Below are positions 27,477 to 36,242 of a stretch of DNA of 64,000 bases, piece after piece (the first letter of the stretch is position 1; every line of letters begins with the position of its first letter). Under the pieces are notes generated by a model. The model saw nothing but the letters and a program-made list of their open reading frames with translations, had not been told where the DNA came from and did not search any database. The DNA comes from Xanthomarina spongicola (GTDB lineage: Bacteria > Bacteroidota > Bacteroidia > Flavobacteriales > Flavobacteriaceae). The translations under genes were made by a program, and so were the position numbers. Location of the stretch: contig NZ_QGGP01000001.1 of the NCBI RefSeq assembly GCF_003148645.1, positions 558,001 through 622,000 on the forward strand. The letters are read 5' to 3'.

Positions 27477-30400
27477 TTAGATAAGGTCTGTTGAAGTTCT
27501 TTTTCTTCGAATCCACATTTTTAATTGCATGGATAAAAAGAACAATATTGGAACTACAATAAGGGTTAAGAATGTTGCTATTAACAAACCGTAAATTACT
27601 GTCCATGCTAATGGTCCCCAAAAAACTACGTTATCTCCACCCATATAAATATTAGCATCAAATTCTTTAAAAAAGGTAAAGAAATTGATATTTAATCCAA
27701 TAGCCAATGGTATTAACCCTAAAATTGTTGTGATAGCTGTTAATAAAACAGGTCGTAAACGTGCTTTTCCAGCTCTTACTATACTTTCAAATAAATCTTC
27801 TTTACTTAAATAATCATGGCCGTCTAAATCTAACTGCTGCTTTTTTCTATCTATGAGTAATTGTGCATAATCTAGTAGAACCACACCATTATTTACCACA
27901 ATTCCTGCAAGAGAAATAATACCAACCATCGTCATCATAATTACAAAGGCACTTCCAGTAATAACAATACCTCCAAAAACACCAATAAAACTTAATAGTA
28001 TGGCAAGCATAATAATGGCTGGTTTTGAAATGGAGTTAAATTGAAATATTAAGATAAAAAATATCAATCCTAATCCAGTAAAAAAGGCACCCATTAAAAA
28101 AGACATTTGCTTGTTCTGCTCCTCAATTTGACCTGTATAATCTATTTTAATATTTTCAGGCAAGCCTTTATAGCTTTTCATTTCATTTTGAATCTGGGTT
28201 ACAATAGCTCCAGCATCAGTATAACCTGGTGATAAAGCCGAATAAACAGTAACTACTCTTCTGGTGTCTTTATGCTTAATGGCACTAAAACCTGAATTGT
28301 TTTCGTGTTTTGTAACTGCAGAAACTGGAATGCTTTTAATTTTACCAGTATTATCTCTAAACGTGATATTTTGATTAAAAAGCGCACTCGTGTTATAACG
28401 ATTTTCTTCATTAAAACGCACATAAATATCAAAATCGTCTCCACCTTCTTTGTAAATACCAGCTTTCGATCCAAAAATAGAATTACGTAATTGTTCTCCC
28501 ACTTGGCCAGCACTAATACCTAATTCTCCAGCTTTTTCTCTGTCAACCACTACTTTCATAGATGGTTTATCCTTATTCACATCAATTTTAAGTTCATCAA
28601 TTCCTTGAATACTTTTGTTATTTATAAATTCACGCATGTTTTCGGCTGTGTTAATCAGCTCGTCGTAATTATCACCTTCAATTTCAATGTTTATTGGAGC
28701 TCCAGCTGGTGGTCCATCTGCATTTTTCTCTACAGAAATTAATACACCTGGGAAAATTCCAACCAATGCCTTTTGGACTTTTTGACGTAATAACTCACTA
28801 TCTTCACCACGACGGTATTTATATTCACGCATGGAAGCTGTAATCTTTGCTTTATGTGGCATTTCGGCAGAAGAACCACTATCAGTTTGTGGATTTCCAG
28901 CACCTTCACCAACTTGCGATACAGCACTTTCTACCATAAAATTATAGTCTCCATCTTTATATTGTTCAACGTTTACAACAGCATAAACAATTTTCTCTAT
29001 CTCCTTGGTAATAGCATTAGTTTTCTCAATAGCTGTTCCTTGTGGATATTCCACATAAACAATAATCTGATTGGGTTTGTTATCTGGAAAGAATTCCACT
29101 TTGGTACGTTGAGTAGATAATGAGATTCCAAAAGTAACAAAAGCAATAATTAATAAAGCAAAGGTTCCAATTGTTAATAAATATGGATTTTTCCCAGACA
29201 AAGCCCAACGTAATTGTCGTTCATACCAACGCTCCAATCTTACCAATGTTTTTGTTTGAAAACTATTTGCCCATTTACGCAAAAATAAACGGTACACCCA
29301 AAGCATAATGGCTGTAAAAACCATTAATGATCCAAGGGCACGATATTCAGCACCAAAAATAAATATCAAGATACCAATAACTGCCATGATTATGGTAGTT
29401 CTTATAATTTTGTGAAGAGGCATATTTTTGTCTTCGATATTCATAAACTGCGATACTAATACCGAGTTAAAGAAAATGGCAACAAATAGTGACGAACCTA
29501 AAACAACAGAAAGTGTAATAGGTAAAATCATCATAAATTCTCCCATAATTCCTGGCCATAATCCTAAAGGAATAAAGGCTGCAACGGTTGTTGCTGTCGA
29601 AATAATAATAGGAAAAGCAATTTCGCCAATTCCTTTTTTTGCTGCTTCAATACGGCTCATGCCTTCTTCGTCCATGAGTCGATAGACATTTTCAACTACC
29701 ACAATACCATTATCCACCAACATTCCAAGTCCCATAATTAAACCAAAAAGCACCATCGTGTTTAAACTATGTCCTAAAAGATTCAAGATCATAAGAGACA
29801 TAAACATGGACATTGGGATAGCAAAGCCAACAAAAATAGCATTTTTGAATCCTAAAAAGAACATTAAAACGGTAACAACAAGGATGACACCAAATATAAT
29901 GTTGTTCACTAAATCATCCACTTGACCAATGGTTACAGGAGATTGATCGTTTGCAATAGTTACTTCTAAATCTTGAGGAAACACATTGGCAATAGCATCT
30001 TGAACAATTACTTGAATTTGCTCGGCTGCTGCTACCATGTTTTTACCAGCGCGTTTTTTAACATCTAACATCACTACAGGCTCGCCAAATTCTCGAGCGT
30101 AAGTAGTTTTGTCTTCTTCATGAAAAGAAACAGTGGCTATATCTTTTAAATAAATAGCATGACCTTCTTCTGCTTTTACAACAAAGTTATTAAGTTGATC
30201 TGGAGAATCTATTTCACCTAAAATCCTGATGGTTCTTCGTTGCCCACTGGTTTTTAAGTTTCCGGCAGACATGGTTATGTTTCCGTTGTTAATGGCTCCA
30301 ATAATATCTGAAAAAGTGACATCGGCTGCCATCATTTTGTAAATATCTACAGCTACTTCAACTTCTTTGTCTTGAGCACCACGAATATCTACTTTTTTAA

Positions 30401-30956
30401 TTTCCATTAAATTTTCAATCTCATCTTGGAGATATTCGCCATATTCCTTTAGTTTTTCAACAGGATAATCGCCAGAAATATTGATGTTAAGAATTGGCAT
30501 TTCTTCAGAAAGGCTTAATTCGAAAACATCTGGTTTTACTTTGGCACCATTAGACATTGGCCAATCTTCGCCAGCAGTAATGGTGTCTATTTCGTCTTTT
30601 ACTTTTTGTTTTGCTTGTTCTACGGTAAGGTGTTCGTCGAACTCTACAATTATCATAGAAAAATCCTCTTGCGATGTTGAGGTTATTTCAACCACATTAC
30701 TTACCGTTTTTAGCTCGTCTTCAAGAGGGTCTGTAATTAACTTTTCAACATCTTCAGCCGTGTTTCCTGGATAGACAGAACTTACATAAATTTTGGTTTC
30801 GTTTACTTCTGGGAAGTTTTCACGAGGCATATCGAAAAAGGCAGTGACACCTAAGTAAAATATTACCAGAATTAAGACATACATGGTGGTTTTGTTGCTA
30901 ATTGCCCATGATGATAAACCAAATTCTTTATCGACTTGTTTTTTCTTTTTAGTCAT
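27477..30956 (-). CDS. RND-family efflux pump, inner-membrane subunit (AcrB/CusA-like)
   Basis: Proton-driven pump subunit of 1159 aa. It has the typical two halves, each with one plus five or six membrane helices and a large periplasmic loop. TM4-type GLIMGLGMLVDNGIVVVENVYR holds the conserved acidic pair region, and the second half has ISLAGIVVNNGVVLLDYA. The length exceeds the ~1040 aa of AcrB owing to an insertion between the halves (about 530-600, with two extra hydrophobic segments). The start overlaps the adaptor stop by one base. Substrate cannot be read from sequence; the TetR regulator suggests a toxic organic compound rather than a metal. Confidence 0.93.
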   Translation of the reverse strand: MTKKKKQVDKEFGLSSWAISNKTTMYVLILVIFYLGVTAFFDMPRENFPEVNETKIYVSSVYPGNTAEDVEKLITDPLEDELKTVSNVVEITSTSQEDFSMIIVEFDEHLTVEQAKQKVKDEIDTITAGEDWPMSNGAKVKPDVFELSLSEEMPILNINISGDYPVEKLKEYGEYLQDEIENLMEIKKVDIRGAQDKEVEVAVDIYKMMAADVTFSDIIGAINNGNITMSAGNLKTSGQRRTIRILGEIDSPDQLNNFVVKAEEGHAIYLKDIATVSFHEEDKTTYAREFGEPVVMLDVKKRAGKNMVAAAEQIQVIVQDAIANVFPQDLEVTIANDQSPVTIGQVDDLVNNIIFGVILVVTVLMFFLGFKNAIFVGFAIPMSMFMSLMILNLLGHSLNTMVLFGLIMGLGMLVDNGIVVVENVYRLMDEEGMSRIEAAKKGIGEIAFPIIISTATTVAAFIPLGLWPGIMGEFMMILPITLSVVLGSSLFVAIFFNSVLVSQFMNIEDKNMPLHKIIRTTIIMAVIGILIFIFGAEYRALGSLMVFTAIMLWVYRLFLRKWANSFQTKTLVRLERWYERQLRWALSGKNPYLLTIGTFALLIIAFVTFGISLSTQRTKVEFFPDNKPNQIIVYVEYPQGTAIEKTNAITKEIEKIVYAVVNVEQYKDGDYNFMVESAVSQVGEGAGNPQTDSGSSAEMPHKAKITASMREYKYRRGEDSELLRQKVQKALVGIFPGVLISVEKNADGPPAGAPINIEIEGDNYDELINTAENMREFINNKSIQGIDELKIDVNKDKPSMKVVVDREKAGELGISAGQVGEQLRNSIFGSKAGIYKEGGDDFDIYVRFNEENRYNTSALFNQNITFRDNTGKIKSIPVSAVTKHENNSGFSAIKHKDTRRVVTVYSALSPGYTDAGAIVTQIQNEMKSYKGLPENIKIDYTGQIEEQNKQMSFLMGAFFTGLGLIFFILIFQFNSISKPAIIMLAILLSFIGVFGGIVITGSAFVIMMTMVGIISLAGIVVNNGVVLLDYAQLLIDRKKQQLDLDGHDYLSKEDLFESIVRAGKARLRPVLLTAITTILGLIPLAIGLNINFFTFFKEFDANIYMGGDNVVFWGPLAWTVIYGLLIATFLTLIVVPILFFLSMQLKMWIRRKRTSTDLI

Positions 30957-32167
30957 TAGTCCTTTTGTTGGTTAGTGCTGTTGTTTTCATTCTCGGTAGA
31001 CAAATTAATTACTTTAACTGTCTGTCCATCTTTCACACTTCTGGCACCTTCCTTTACTATTTCTGCACCATCTTCAATACCATCAAGAACTTCAATAACA
31101 TCGCCTTGAGTTCTTCCAGTTTTTATAATAACACGTTTAGCATCGCCTTCATTATTGGCATTTTTATTTGTTATTACATAAATATATTGTTCGCCTTCAG
31201 CATTTTCAGATATAATACTTTGTGGAATTAATAAGGCTTTTTCATTAGTGTAGTCGTTAATTTTAAGACGTGCCGTTAAATTAGGTTTAATGGTTTTGTC
31301 TTTGTTTGGCACACCTACTTCTACTTTAAAAGTTCGGTTTGCAGGATTGATAACGTCTCCAGCTTGTCTAATTTTAGTTTCAATGGTTTTCCCCAAAACA
31401 GGAAAATCTACAGTAACATCTTTCCCTTTAATCACATCGCTAATATAACTTTCTGGTACATCTGTTTCTATATACATGTTGTCTAGATTTACAATGCGCA
31501 TAAGTTGAGTTTGCCCAGCGACTACAACACTTCCTTGTTGTGTAATCACATCGTCTATAGTGCCTGAAAAAGGAGCAATAACATTGGTTTTAGCAATTTG
31601 TTGCTTTAGTTGGCTAATAGCTTTTTCCTGAGATTCGTAAGTAGATTTTGCTTGTAGGTATTGAATTTCACTACCTATGTTTTGATCCCATAAACGTTTT
31701 TGGCGTTCAAAAGTAGTTTTGGCAAGATTGGTCTGTATTTCTAATTGTGCCAATTGTTGACTTAAACCTCCATCGTCTATTTTAGCTAGAAGTTGTCCAT
31801 TGTTTACTTTTTGACCTTCTTTAACATATACGTTGGTTAAAATTCCATTGAATTCTGGAGTGATTATTAATAAATCCTTAGTTGTAACATTTCCTTGAAT
31901 TTCCAACTGGTGGTTAAAGATTTCCTGTTGAGCTTTAAAAGTAGTAATCAATGGAATTTTTCTAACTGTATCTAGCTGAGAAATTTTCTCGCTGAGCAAC
32001 TTCATTTGCTCGTTAAGTTCTTGTTGTTTATTGTCTATTTCGTTTCGCTTTTCTTTTAACTCTGTTAAATTGTTAGATGCAAGAACATCATCAAAAGATT
32101 TTGCTTTTTTATCGCTACAAGACGAAACGATAAGGGCAAAGATTATTAGGAATTTTATATTTTTCAT
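30956..32167 (-). CDS. Efflux adaptor (membrane fusion protein), lipoprotein
   Basis: A 403-aa periplasmic adaptor linking the RND pump and the TolC-like channel. The lipobox VSSC with following SDKK anchors it to a membrane. It has coiled-coil segments (about 40-65 and 145-190), a biotinyl-lipoyl-like domain (NVYVKEGQKVNNGQLLAKIDD) split around the hairpin, then a beta-barrel and membrane-proximal domains (VPNKDKTIKPNLTARLKI). The extra N-terminal coiled coil (KEKRNEIDNKQQELNEQMK) is common in Bacteroidota. It is the third gene of the TetR operon. Confidence 0.92.
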   Translation of the reverse strand: MKNIKFLIIFALIVSSCSDKKAKSFDDVLASNNLTELKEKRNEIDNKQQELNEQMKLLSEKISQLDTVRKIPLITTFKAQQEIFNHQLEIQGNVTTKDLLIITPEFNGILTNVYVKEGQKVNNGQLLAKIDDGGLSQQLAQLEIQTNLAKTTFERQKRLWDQNIGSEIQYLQAKSTYESQEKAISQLKQQIAKTNVIAPFSGTIDDVITQQGSVVVAGQTQLMRIVNLDNMYIETDVPESYISDVIKGKDVTVDFPVLGKTIETKIRQAGDVINPANRTFKVEVGVPNKDKTIKPNLTARLKINDYTNEKALLIPQSIISENAEGEQYIYVITNKNANNEGDAKRVIIKTGRTQGDVIEVLDGIEDGAEIVKEGARSVKDGQTVKVINLSTENENNSTNQQKD

Positions 32168-32187
32168 GATTATGATTGATTAAGTGC

Positions 32188-33531
32188 TTAGTAATTTACT
32201 GTGTTTAATATGGTTTCTAATTCTGCTTTTTTAGCAATTACATTAAACATAGATTGTAAATATTCTTGTTGTGCTGTATAAAGTTGTGTTTGTGCCTGTC
32301 TTAAATCGAAACTAGAAGCAATGCCTTCAAAAAATTTGGTTTCGTTTTTAGTTTCAATACGTTCTGCTAGATTTAGATTTTCTTTTTTGTTGGAGTATTC
32401 TTCAATTGCAAATTGGTAATCACTTTTGGCATTTGCTATTTGAAACTTTAATTGTTGTTCTGTTTCTGTTAATTCTTCTTTAGCCTTTTCAACATCAATT
32501 CTAGCTCGTTGTGTAGATGCATTACGTAATCCAGAACTAAAAATAGGGATAGACATATTTACACCAAATAATGAAGATCCAAACCATTTTTGGTTGTTTG
32601 TAGTAAATACAAACGCATCGTTATAGCCACTATAACCAGCATTTACAAAAGCATTTAAGCTAGGTAAGAAAGAATTTTTTTCGAGCTTTAATAAAAGCTC
32701 TCTGGTTTCCATATAGTTTGAGGCTATTTTGTAATCTATAGTATTTTCAACATTGTCTTCCGTTTCAAGTAAATTCAAGGAAATATTCTGAAGAGTAAGA
32801 ACTTCTAAATTATCAGTAAGAACTGTGTTGTTATTTAAATCTATTCCTAATGTAATGTTAAACATTTTATACGCTAGGTCTTTTAATCTAACTACATTGT
32901 TTCGATAGTTTTTTAAACTAGTTAAAGTAATTTGAAGTTGCTCTACACTTTCTTCTTCTCCTAGACCATTTTCATAAATTTTTGTGGTCTCATCCAGATT
33001 TTTTTCAAGAATTACAATGTTATTATTTACAATATTTAAACTTTCTTCAGATAATAATACATTACCATAAGCATTAATAACAGCCTTTCTAACGTCTAAA
33101 TCGGTTTTAGTTTTAGAATTTTCGGAGATTACTAAATACACTTTGGCAGCTTGAAGTCCAACCAAATAAGAGCCATCAAAAATCAATTGATTTAAAGTGG
33201 CATTAGCGTTAACGCTTTGTTTTGTTCCAAATGTAACTGGAATAAAAGTTCCAGGATCGCCACCAGCCAATTCTCCAGGTAATAAAGATACTTGTTGTTT
33301 TAACCAGTTTTGGTATTCTAAATTACCATTTATTTGAGGCAATCCACTTGCTGTGGCTTCCCATTTTTGTTTTTCTGCTACTTCAATATCACGAACAGCA
33401 TTTTTTGCAGTTCTATTATTTTCTAGTGCAAAGTCTATAGCTTCTTGCAAGGTGAAACTCTGTGTGTTTTCTTGAGAAAATATTGAGAATGTAATAGCTA
33501 AACTAAATATAAATATTAGTTTGATTTTCAT
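32188..33531 (-). CDS. TolC-family outer-membrane efflux channel
   Basis: Outer-membrane factor of the tripartite pump. A signal peptide (MKIKLIFIFSLAITFSIFSQ) precedes two OEP repeats rich in long heptad helices (TLQEAIDFALENNRTAKNA at the start of the first). I chose the ATG at 33531; the upstream ATG at 33591 lies inside the regulator gene and would destroy the signal peptide. The chosen ATG overlaps the regulator stop as ATGA, giving tight translational coupling. The 447-aa product is of normal length. Confidence 0.92.
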   Translation of the reverse strand: MKIKLIFIFSLAITFSIFSQENTQSFTLQEAIDFALENNRTAKNAVRDIEVAEKQKWEATASGLPQINGNLEYQNWLKQQVSLLPGELAGGDPGTFIPVTFGTKQSVNANATLNQLIFDGSYLVGLQAAKVYLVISENSKTKTDLDVRKAVINAYGNVLLSEESLNIVNNNIVILEKNLDETTKIYENGLGEEESVEQLQITLTSLKNYRNNVVRLKDLAYKMFNITLGIDLNNNTVLTDNLEVLTLQNISLNLLETEDNVENTIDYKIASNYMETRELLLKLEKNSFLPSLNAFVNAGYSGYNDAFVFTTNNQKWFGSSLFGVNMSIPIFSSGLRNASTQRARIDVEKAKEELTETEQQLKFQIANAKSDYQFAIEEYSNKKENLNLAERIETKNETKFFEGIASSFDLRQAQTQLYTAQQEYLQSMFNVIAKKAELETILNTVNY

Positions 33532-34139
33532 TGTTGATTTTTGTTTTTGTTGATGATTTTTGTTAAAATGTCTAATCCTTTTGGTGTGCAAATACCTCTT
33601 AAATGGTATTCTAAGTAGTTCTCCATAAGCATATTCATAGAGAAATTGTTTAGTGGAAATAAATCCTGATCTTTTAAAGAAACCATACTATTAAAGTAAA
33701 TTCTTGATATAAAATCTATATTAATGTCTTGCCTAAACAACTTTTTTTCAACTCCCTTTTTTAAATTATCTGTTACACATTTCTGCATGACTTCAAACTG
33801 TTTCTTTTTTAGAGTAGCTGAGATTTTTGGATAATATTTTTGAAGTTGATATTGTGGTGAAGATTTCTCATCCTTTAGGTGAAGCATTACAAAACTTTTA
33901 ATATCGTAAAGTTCTTCAATAGGGTTTTTTTCAAGCTCACAAATACAATCAATGCCATGAGAAATAATTTCAAACATGTGCATAGTTGTAGCTTCTACCA
34001 GTTTTGTTTTATTTTCAAAATGCTGATAAATTGTTTTTTTCGAAATGCCTATCTGATTTGCAATATCATCCATGGTAACGCTTTTAAACCCATAGGTAAT
34101 AAACAATTCGCTGGCATTAGATATAATTTTGTCTCTCAT
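33528..34139 (-). CDS. TetR/AcrR-family repressor of the efflux operon
   Basis: A 203-aa dimeric repressor. The N-terminal helix-turn-helix (about 4-50, IISNASELFITYGFKSVTMD and IGISKKTIYQHFENKTKL) is typical of the family; the C-terminal ligand-binding half is diverged. Start chosen at ATG 34139 (MRDKIISN), since the longer form begins upstream of the predicted -7 element. It is the first gene of the four-gene efflux operon and is preceded by a 28-bp inverted repeat, so autorepression relieved by a pump substrate is likely. Confidence 0.9.
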   Translation of the reverse strand: MRDKIISNASELFITYGFKSVTMDDIANQIGISKKTIYQHFENKTKLVEATTMHMFEIISHGIDCICELEKNPIEELYDIKSFVMLHLKDEKSSPQYQLQKYYPKISATLKKKQFEVMQKCVTDNLKKGVEKKLFRQDINIDFISRIYFNSMVSLKDQDLFPLNNFSMNMLMENYLEYHLRGICTPKGLDILTKIINKNKNQQ

Positions 34140-34148
34140 AATTGACAG

Positions 34149-34189
34149 CAAAATTACAACAGGAAACTTTAAAAACCTAAAAAGTTTCC
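34149..34189 (-). promoter_or_regulatory. TetR operon promoter with inverted-repeat operator
   Basis: TAATTTTG on the minus strand (34156-34149) fits TAnnTTTG. Directly upstream, GGAAACTTT (34162-34170) and AAAGTTTCC (34181-34189) form a perfect 9-bp inverted repeat with a 10-nt spacer, placed where a repressor would block the -33 region. Confidence 0.7.
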
Positions 34190-34226
34190 AAAGTTTTAAC
34201 ATTTTGTTAATATTGACAAAAACTTA

Positions 34227-34258
34227 TTGCATATGTTTCTTTAATTACACTATTTTTG
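34227..34258 (+). promoter_or_regulatory. Promoter of the polyprenyl synthase
   Basis: TTG (34227-34229), 21 nt, TATTTTTG (34251-34258). The ATG follows only 4 nt later at 34263, so the mRNA may be leaderless. Confidence 0.55.
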
Positions 34259-34262
34259 TTTG

Positions 34263-35237
34263 ATGCAACAAGTACCATATTATCAGGAAGCTTTTGTTTC
34301 TTTTTTAAACAGTTTTACAGTTAATAGAAAACCAGAATCCTTATACAATCCTATTAACTACATATTGAAATTAGGAGGTAAACGTTTACGTCCTGTTTTA
34401 ACTTTAATGTCTGCTGAATTATTTAATTGTAATTACAAGAAAGCTTTAAATGCAGCATTAAGCATAGAGGTGTTTCATAATTTTTCTTTGATTCATGATG
34501 ATATTATGGACGATGCTCCATTGCGTCGTGGTCAAGAAACAGTTCATGAAAAATGGGATTTAAATACTGGAATTTTATCTGGAGATGCTATGTTAATAAT
34601 GGCTTACCAGTTATTTGAAAATTATTCTCCAGAAACGTTTCAAGCCCTCGCAAAATTATTTAGTAAAACAGCTCTAGAAGTATGCGAAGGACAGCAATTC
34701 GATGTAGATTTTGAAACAAGAGACGATGTTACAATTCTTGAATATTTAAAAATGATAGAATACAAAACAGCTGTTCTAATTGGTGCTGCCATGAAAATGG
34801 GAGCCATTGTTGCTAATGCTTCAGAAGAAGATCAAAACTTAATATATGATTTTGGAAAAAATTTAGGAATTGCTTTTCAGTTGCAAGACGATTATCTAGA
34901 TGCGTTTGGAGATCCAAAAACGTTTGGAAAGCAAGTAGGTGGAGATATTATTGAGAACAAAAAAACCTATTTGTATATAAAAGCAGTAGAATTTTCAGAA
35001 GAAGATAAGAAAACTGAATTGATGCATTTGTATAGTTTAAATACAAAAGATCATTCAGAAAAAATTAAAACTGCAAAACAAATATTTATTTCAAGTGGTT
35101 CAGCTAAAGCTACACAAAACGAAATACAGAATTATACTTCTAAAGCATTTTTAGTGTTAGATAAATTACATATTTCAGAAGAAAACAAAGAAGCTTTAAG
35201 ACAATTTGGAGAACAATTAATGAATAGAAACGTGTAA
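34263..35237 (+). CDS. Polyprenyl diphosphate synthase
   Basis: Trans-isoprenyl diphosphate synthase that elongates allylic diphosphates with IPP. The first aspartate-rich motif is DDIMDD (79-84) followed by RRG, and the second is DDYLD (209-213). The 324-aa length fits long-chain (hexa- to octaprenyl, menaquinone side-chain) or geranylgeranyl synthases; chain length cannot be fixed from sequence alone. I use ATG 34263 rather than the TTG at 34260. The next gene starts within its stop codon. Its MEP-pathway partner dxs is at 18295. Confidence 0.93.
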   Translation: MQQVPYYQEAFVSFLNSFTVNRKPESLYNPINYILKLGGKRLRPVLTLMSAELFNCNYKKALNAALSIEVFHNFSLIHDDIMDDAPLRRGQETVHEKWDLNTGILSGDAMLIMAYQLFENYSPETFQALAKLFSKTALEVCEGQQFDVDFETRDDVTILEYLKMIEYKTAVLIGAAMKMGAIVANASEEDQNLIYDFGKNLGIAFQLQDDYLDAFGDPKTFGKQVGGDIIENKKTYLYIKAVEFSEEDKKTELMHLYSLNTKDHSEKIKTAKQIFISSGSAKATQNEIQNYTSKAFLVLDKLHISEENKEALRQFGEQLMNRNV

Positions 35238-35587
35238 TGCAATTACCAGATACTTTCAATGAGTTAATTAATCAAGCCACTGAAGATAACTTGTACACTA
35301 GTTTGGTAAAACAATTAAATAAAGATTTGTTGTATGCTAATATTGATTTAGAATTTAATGAAGATATTCTGCCAACAAGTTTAAAATTAATGCTACATGA
35401 GACCGTTTATAAATTGATTCAGGAAAAATTTATGGATTACCTAAATCTTCTTTATATTATAGATGTATCTGAAAAAAAAGTAAAACAACTAGATGGAAGT
35501 GATACCTTATTATTATCAGAACAAGTTAGTTTTTTGATTCTTCAGAGAGAGTGGCAAAAAGTGTGGTTTAGAAAAAAGTATTCTTAA
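35237..35587 (+). CDS. Conserved small acidic protein coupled to polyprenyl synthase
   Basis: A 116-aa soluble protein without signal or membrane segment. The start overlaps the polyprenyl synthase stop (TAATG), so it is translationally coupled. It is largely helical, with no motif I recognise. The tight coupling suggests a role linked to isoprenoid synthesis or merely co-expression. Its 3' end overlaps the convergent outer-membrane gene by four bases. Confidence 0.7.
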   Translation: MQLPDTFNELINQATEDNLYTSLVKQLNKDLLYANIDLEFNEDILPTSLKLMLHETVYKLIQEKFMDYLNLLYIIDVSEKKVKQLDGSDTLLLSEQVSFLILQREWQKVWFRKKYS

Positions 35588-36102
35588 AAGTAAACTCGTA
35601 CAAATGGCATCCATGGATCTAAATATGTGCTTTTAGAGCTACTGTAAAGCACATCGTAACGAATACCAATAGTTACATTTCTAGTACTATAACCTGCTCC
35701 TAAAAATAAAGAAGGATACCAATAGTTTTCATCTGCAAAACCCGTTCGGCTATCCCAATCAATATTAACATTATTTTGTTCAAATTCAGTAGAAAGTTGT
35801 ATTTCAGGTATTGGATTAAAAAGTCCTAGAATACCACCTCCAATTATTGAAGACTTATAGTAATTCTTCTCTGTATTATAGGTGCCACTAAGCCCAACTC
35901 CAAAAGCAACATAATTATTAAATCTATAAATAGCGCTAGGTGCTAAAGTGCCACTAAAATATCCATTACCAAAGCCAAGACCAATGCCTCCTCCAAATTG
36001 AACATGACTCCAAAATTCACTTGGTTGTTTCTTTGTTATCTCTTGTGCATTTAAGCCAAATGAAAAGAAACATAATAAGCAAATAACAATCTTATTTTTC
36101 AT
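35584..36102 (-). CDS. Small outer-membrane beta-barrel protein
   Basis: A 172-aa protein with signal peptide (MKNKIVICLLCFFSFGLNAQ) and about eight amphipathic strands, ending with the aromatic PFVRVYF. The ATG at 36102 is chosen because the longer start at 36141 places 13 residues before the signal. Members next to sucA in flavobacterial genomes have been labelled alpha-ketoglutarate decarboxylase; nothing in this sequence supports an enzyme, and the name probably came from the neighbour. It is divergent from sucA. Confidence 0.75.
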   Translation of the reverse strand: MKNKIVICLLCFFSFGLNAQEITKKQPSEFWSHVQFGGGIGLGFGNGYFSGTLAPSAIYRFNNYVAFGVGLSGTYNTEKNYYKSSIIGGGILGLFNPIPEIQLSTEFEQNNVNIDWDSRTGFADENYWYPSLFLGAGYSTRNVTIGIRYDVLYSSSKSTYLDPWMPFVRVYF

Positions 36103-36196
36103 ATGTAAATAGAACGGTTTTTTAATATTTTTATTTTTCATCTAAAAAGGTTGTGGATAAAAATAATAAAACCATATCTAATTTTACTAAAAGTTG

Positions 36197-36204
36197 TACT
36201 TTTG
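36197..36204 (+). promoter_or_regulatory. -7 element of sucA
   Basis: TACTTTTG fits TAnnTTTG and lies 38 nt before the ATG at 36243. This argues against the alternative start at 36213, which would leave almost no leader. Confidence 0.5.
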
Positions 36205-36242
36205 TGTAAATTTTGTTTAAACTATTTAGTTTTACATTTTAT

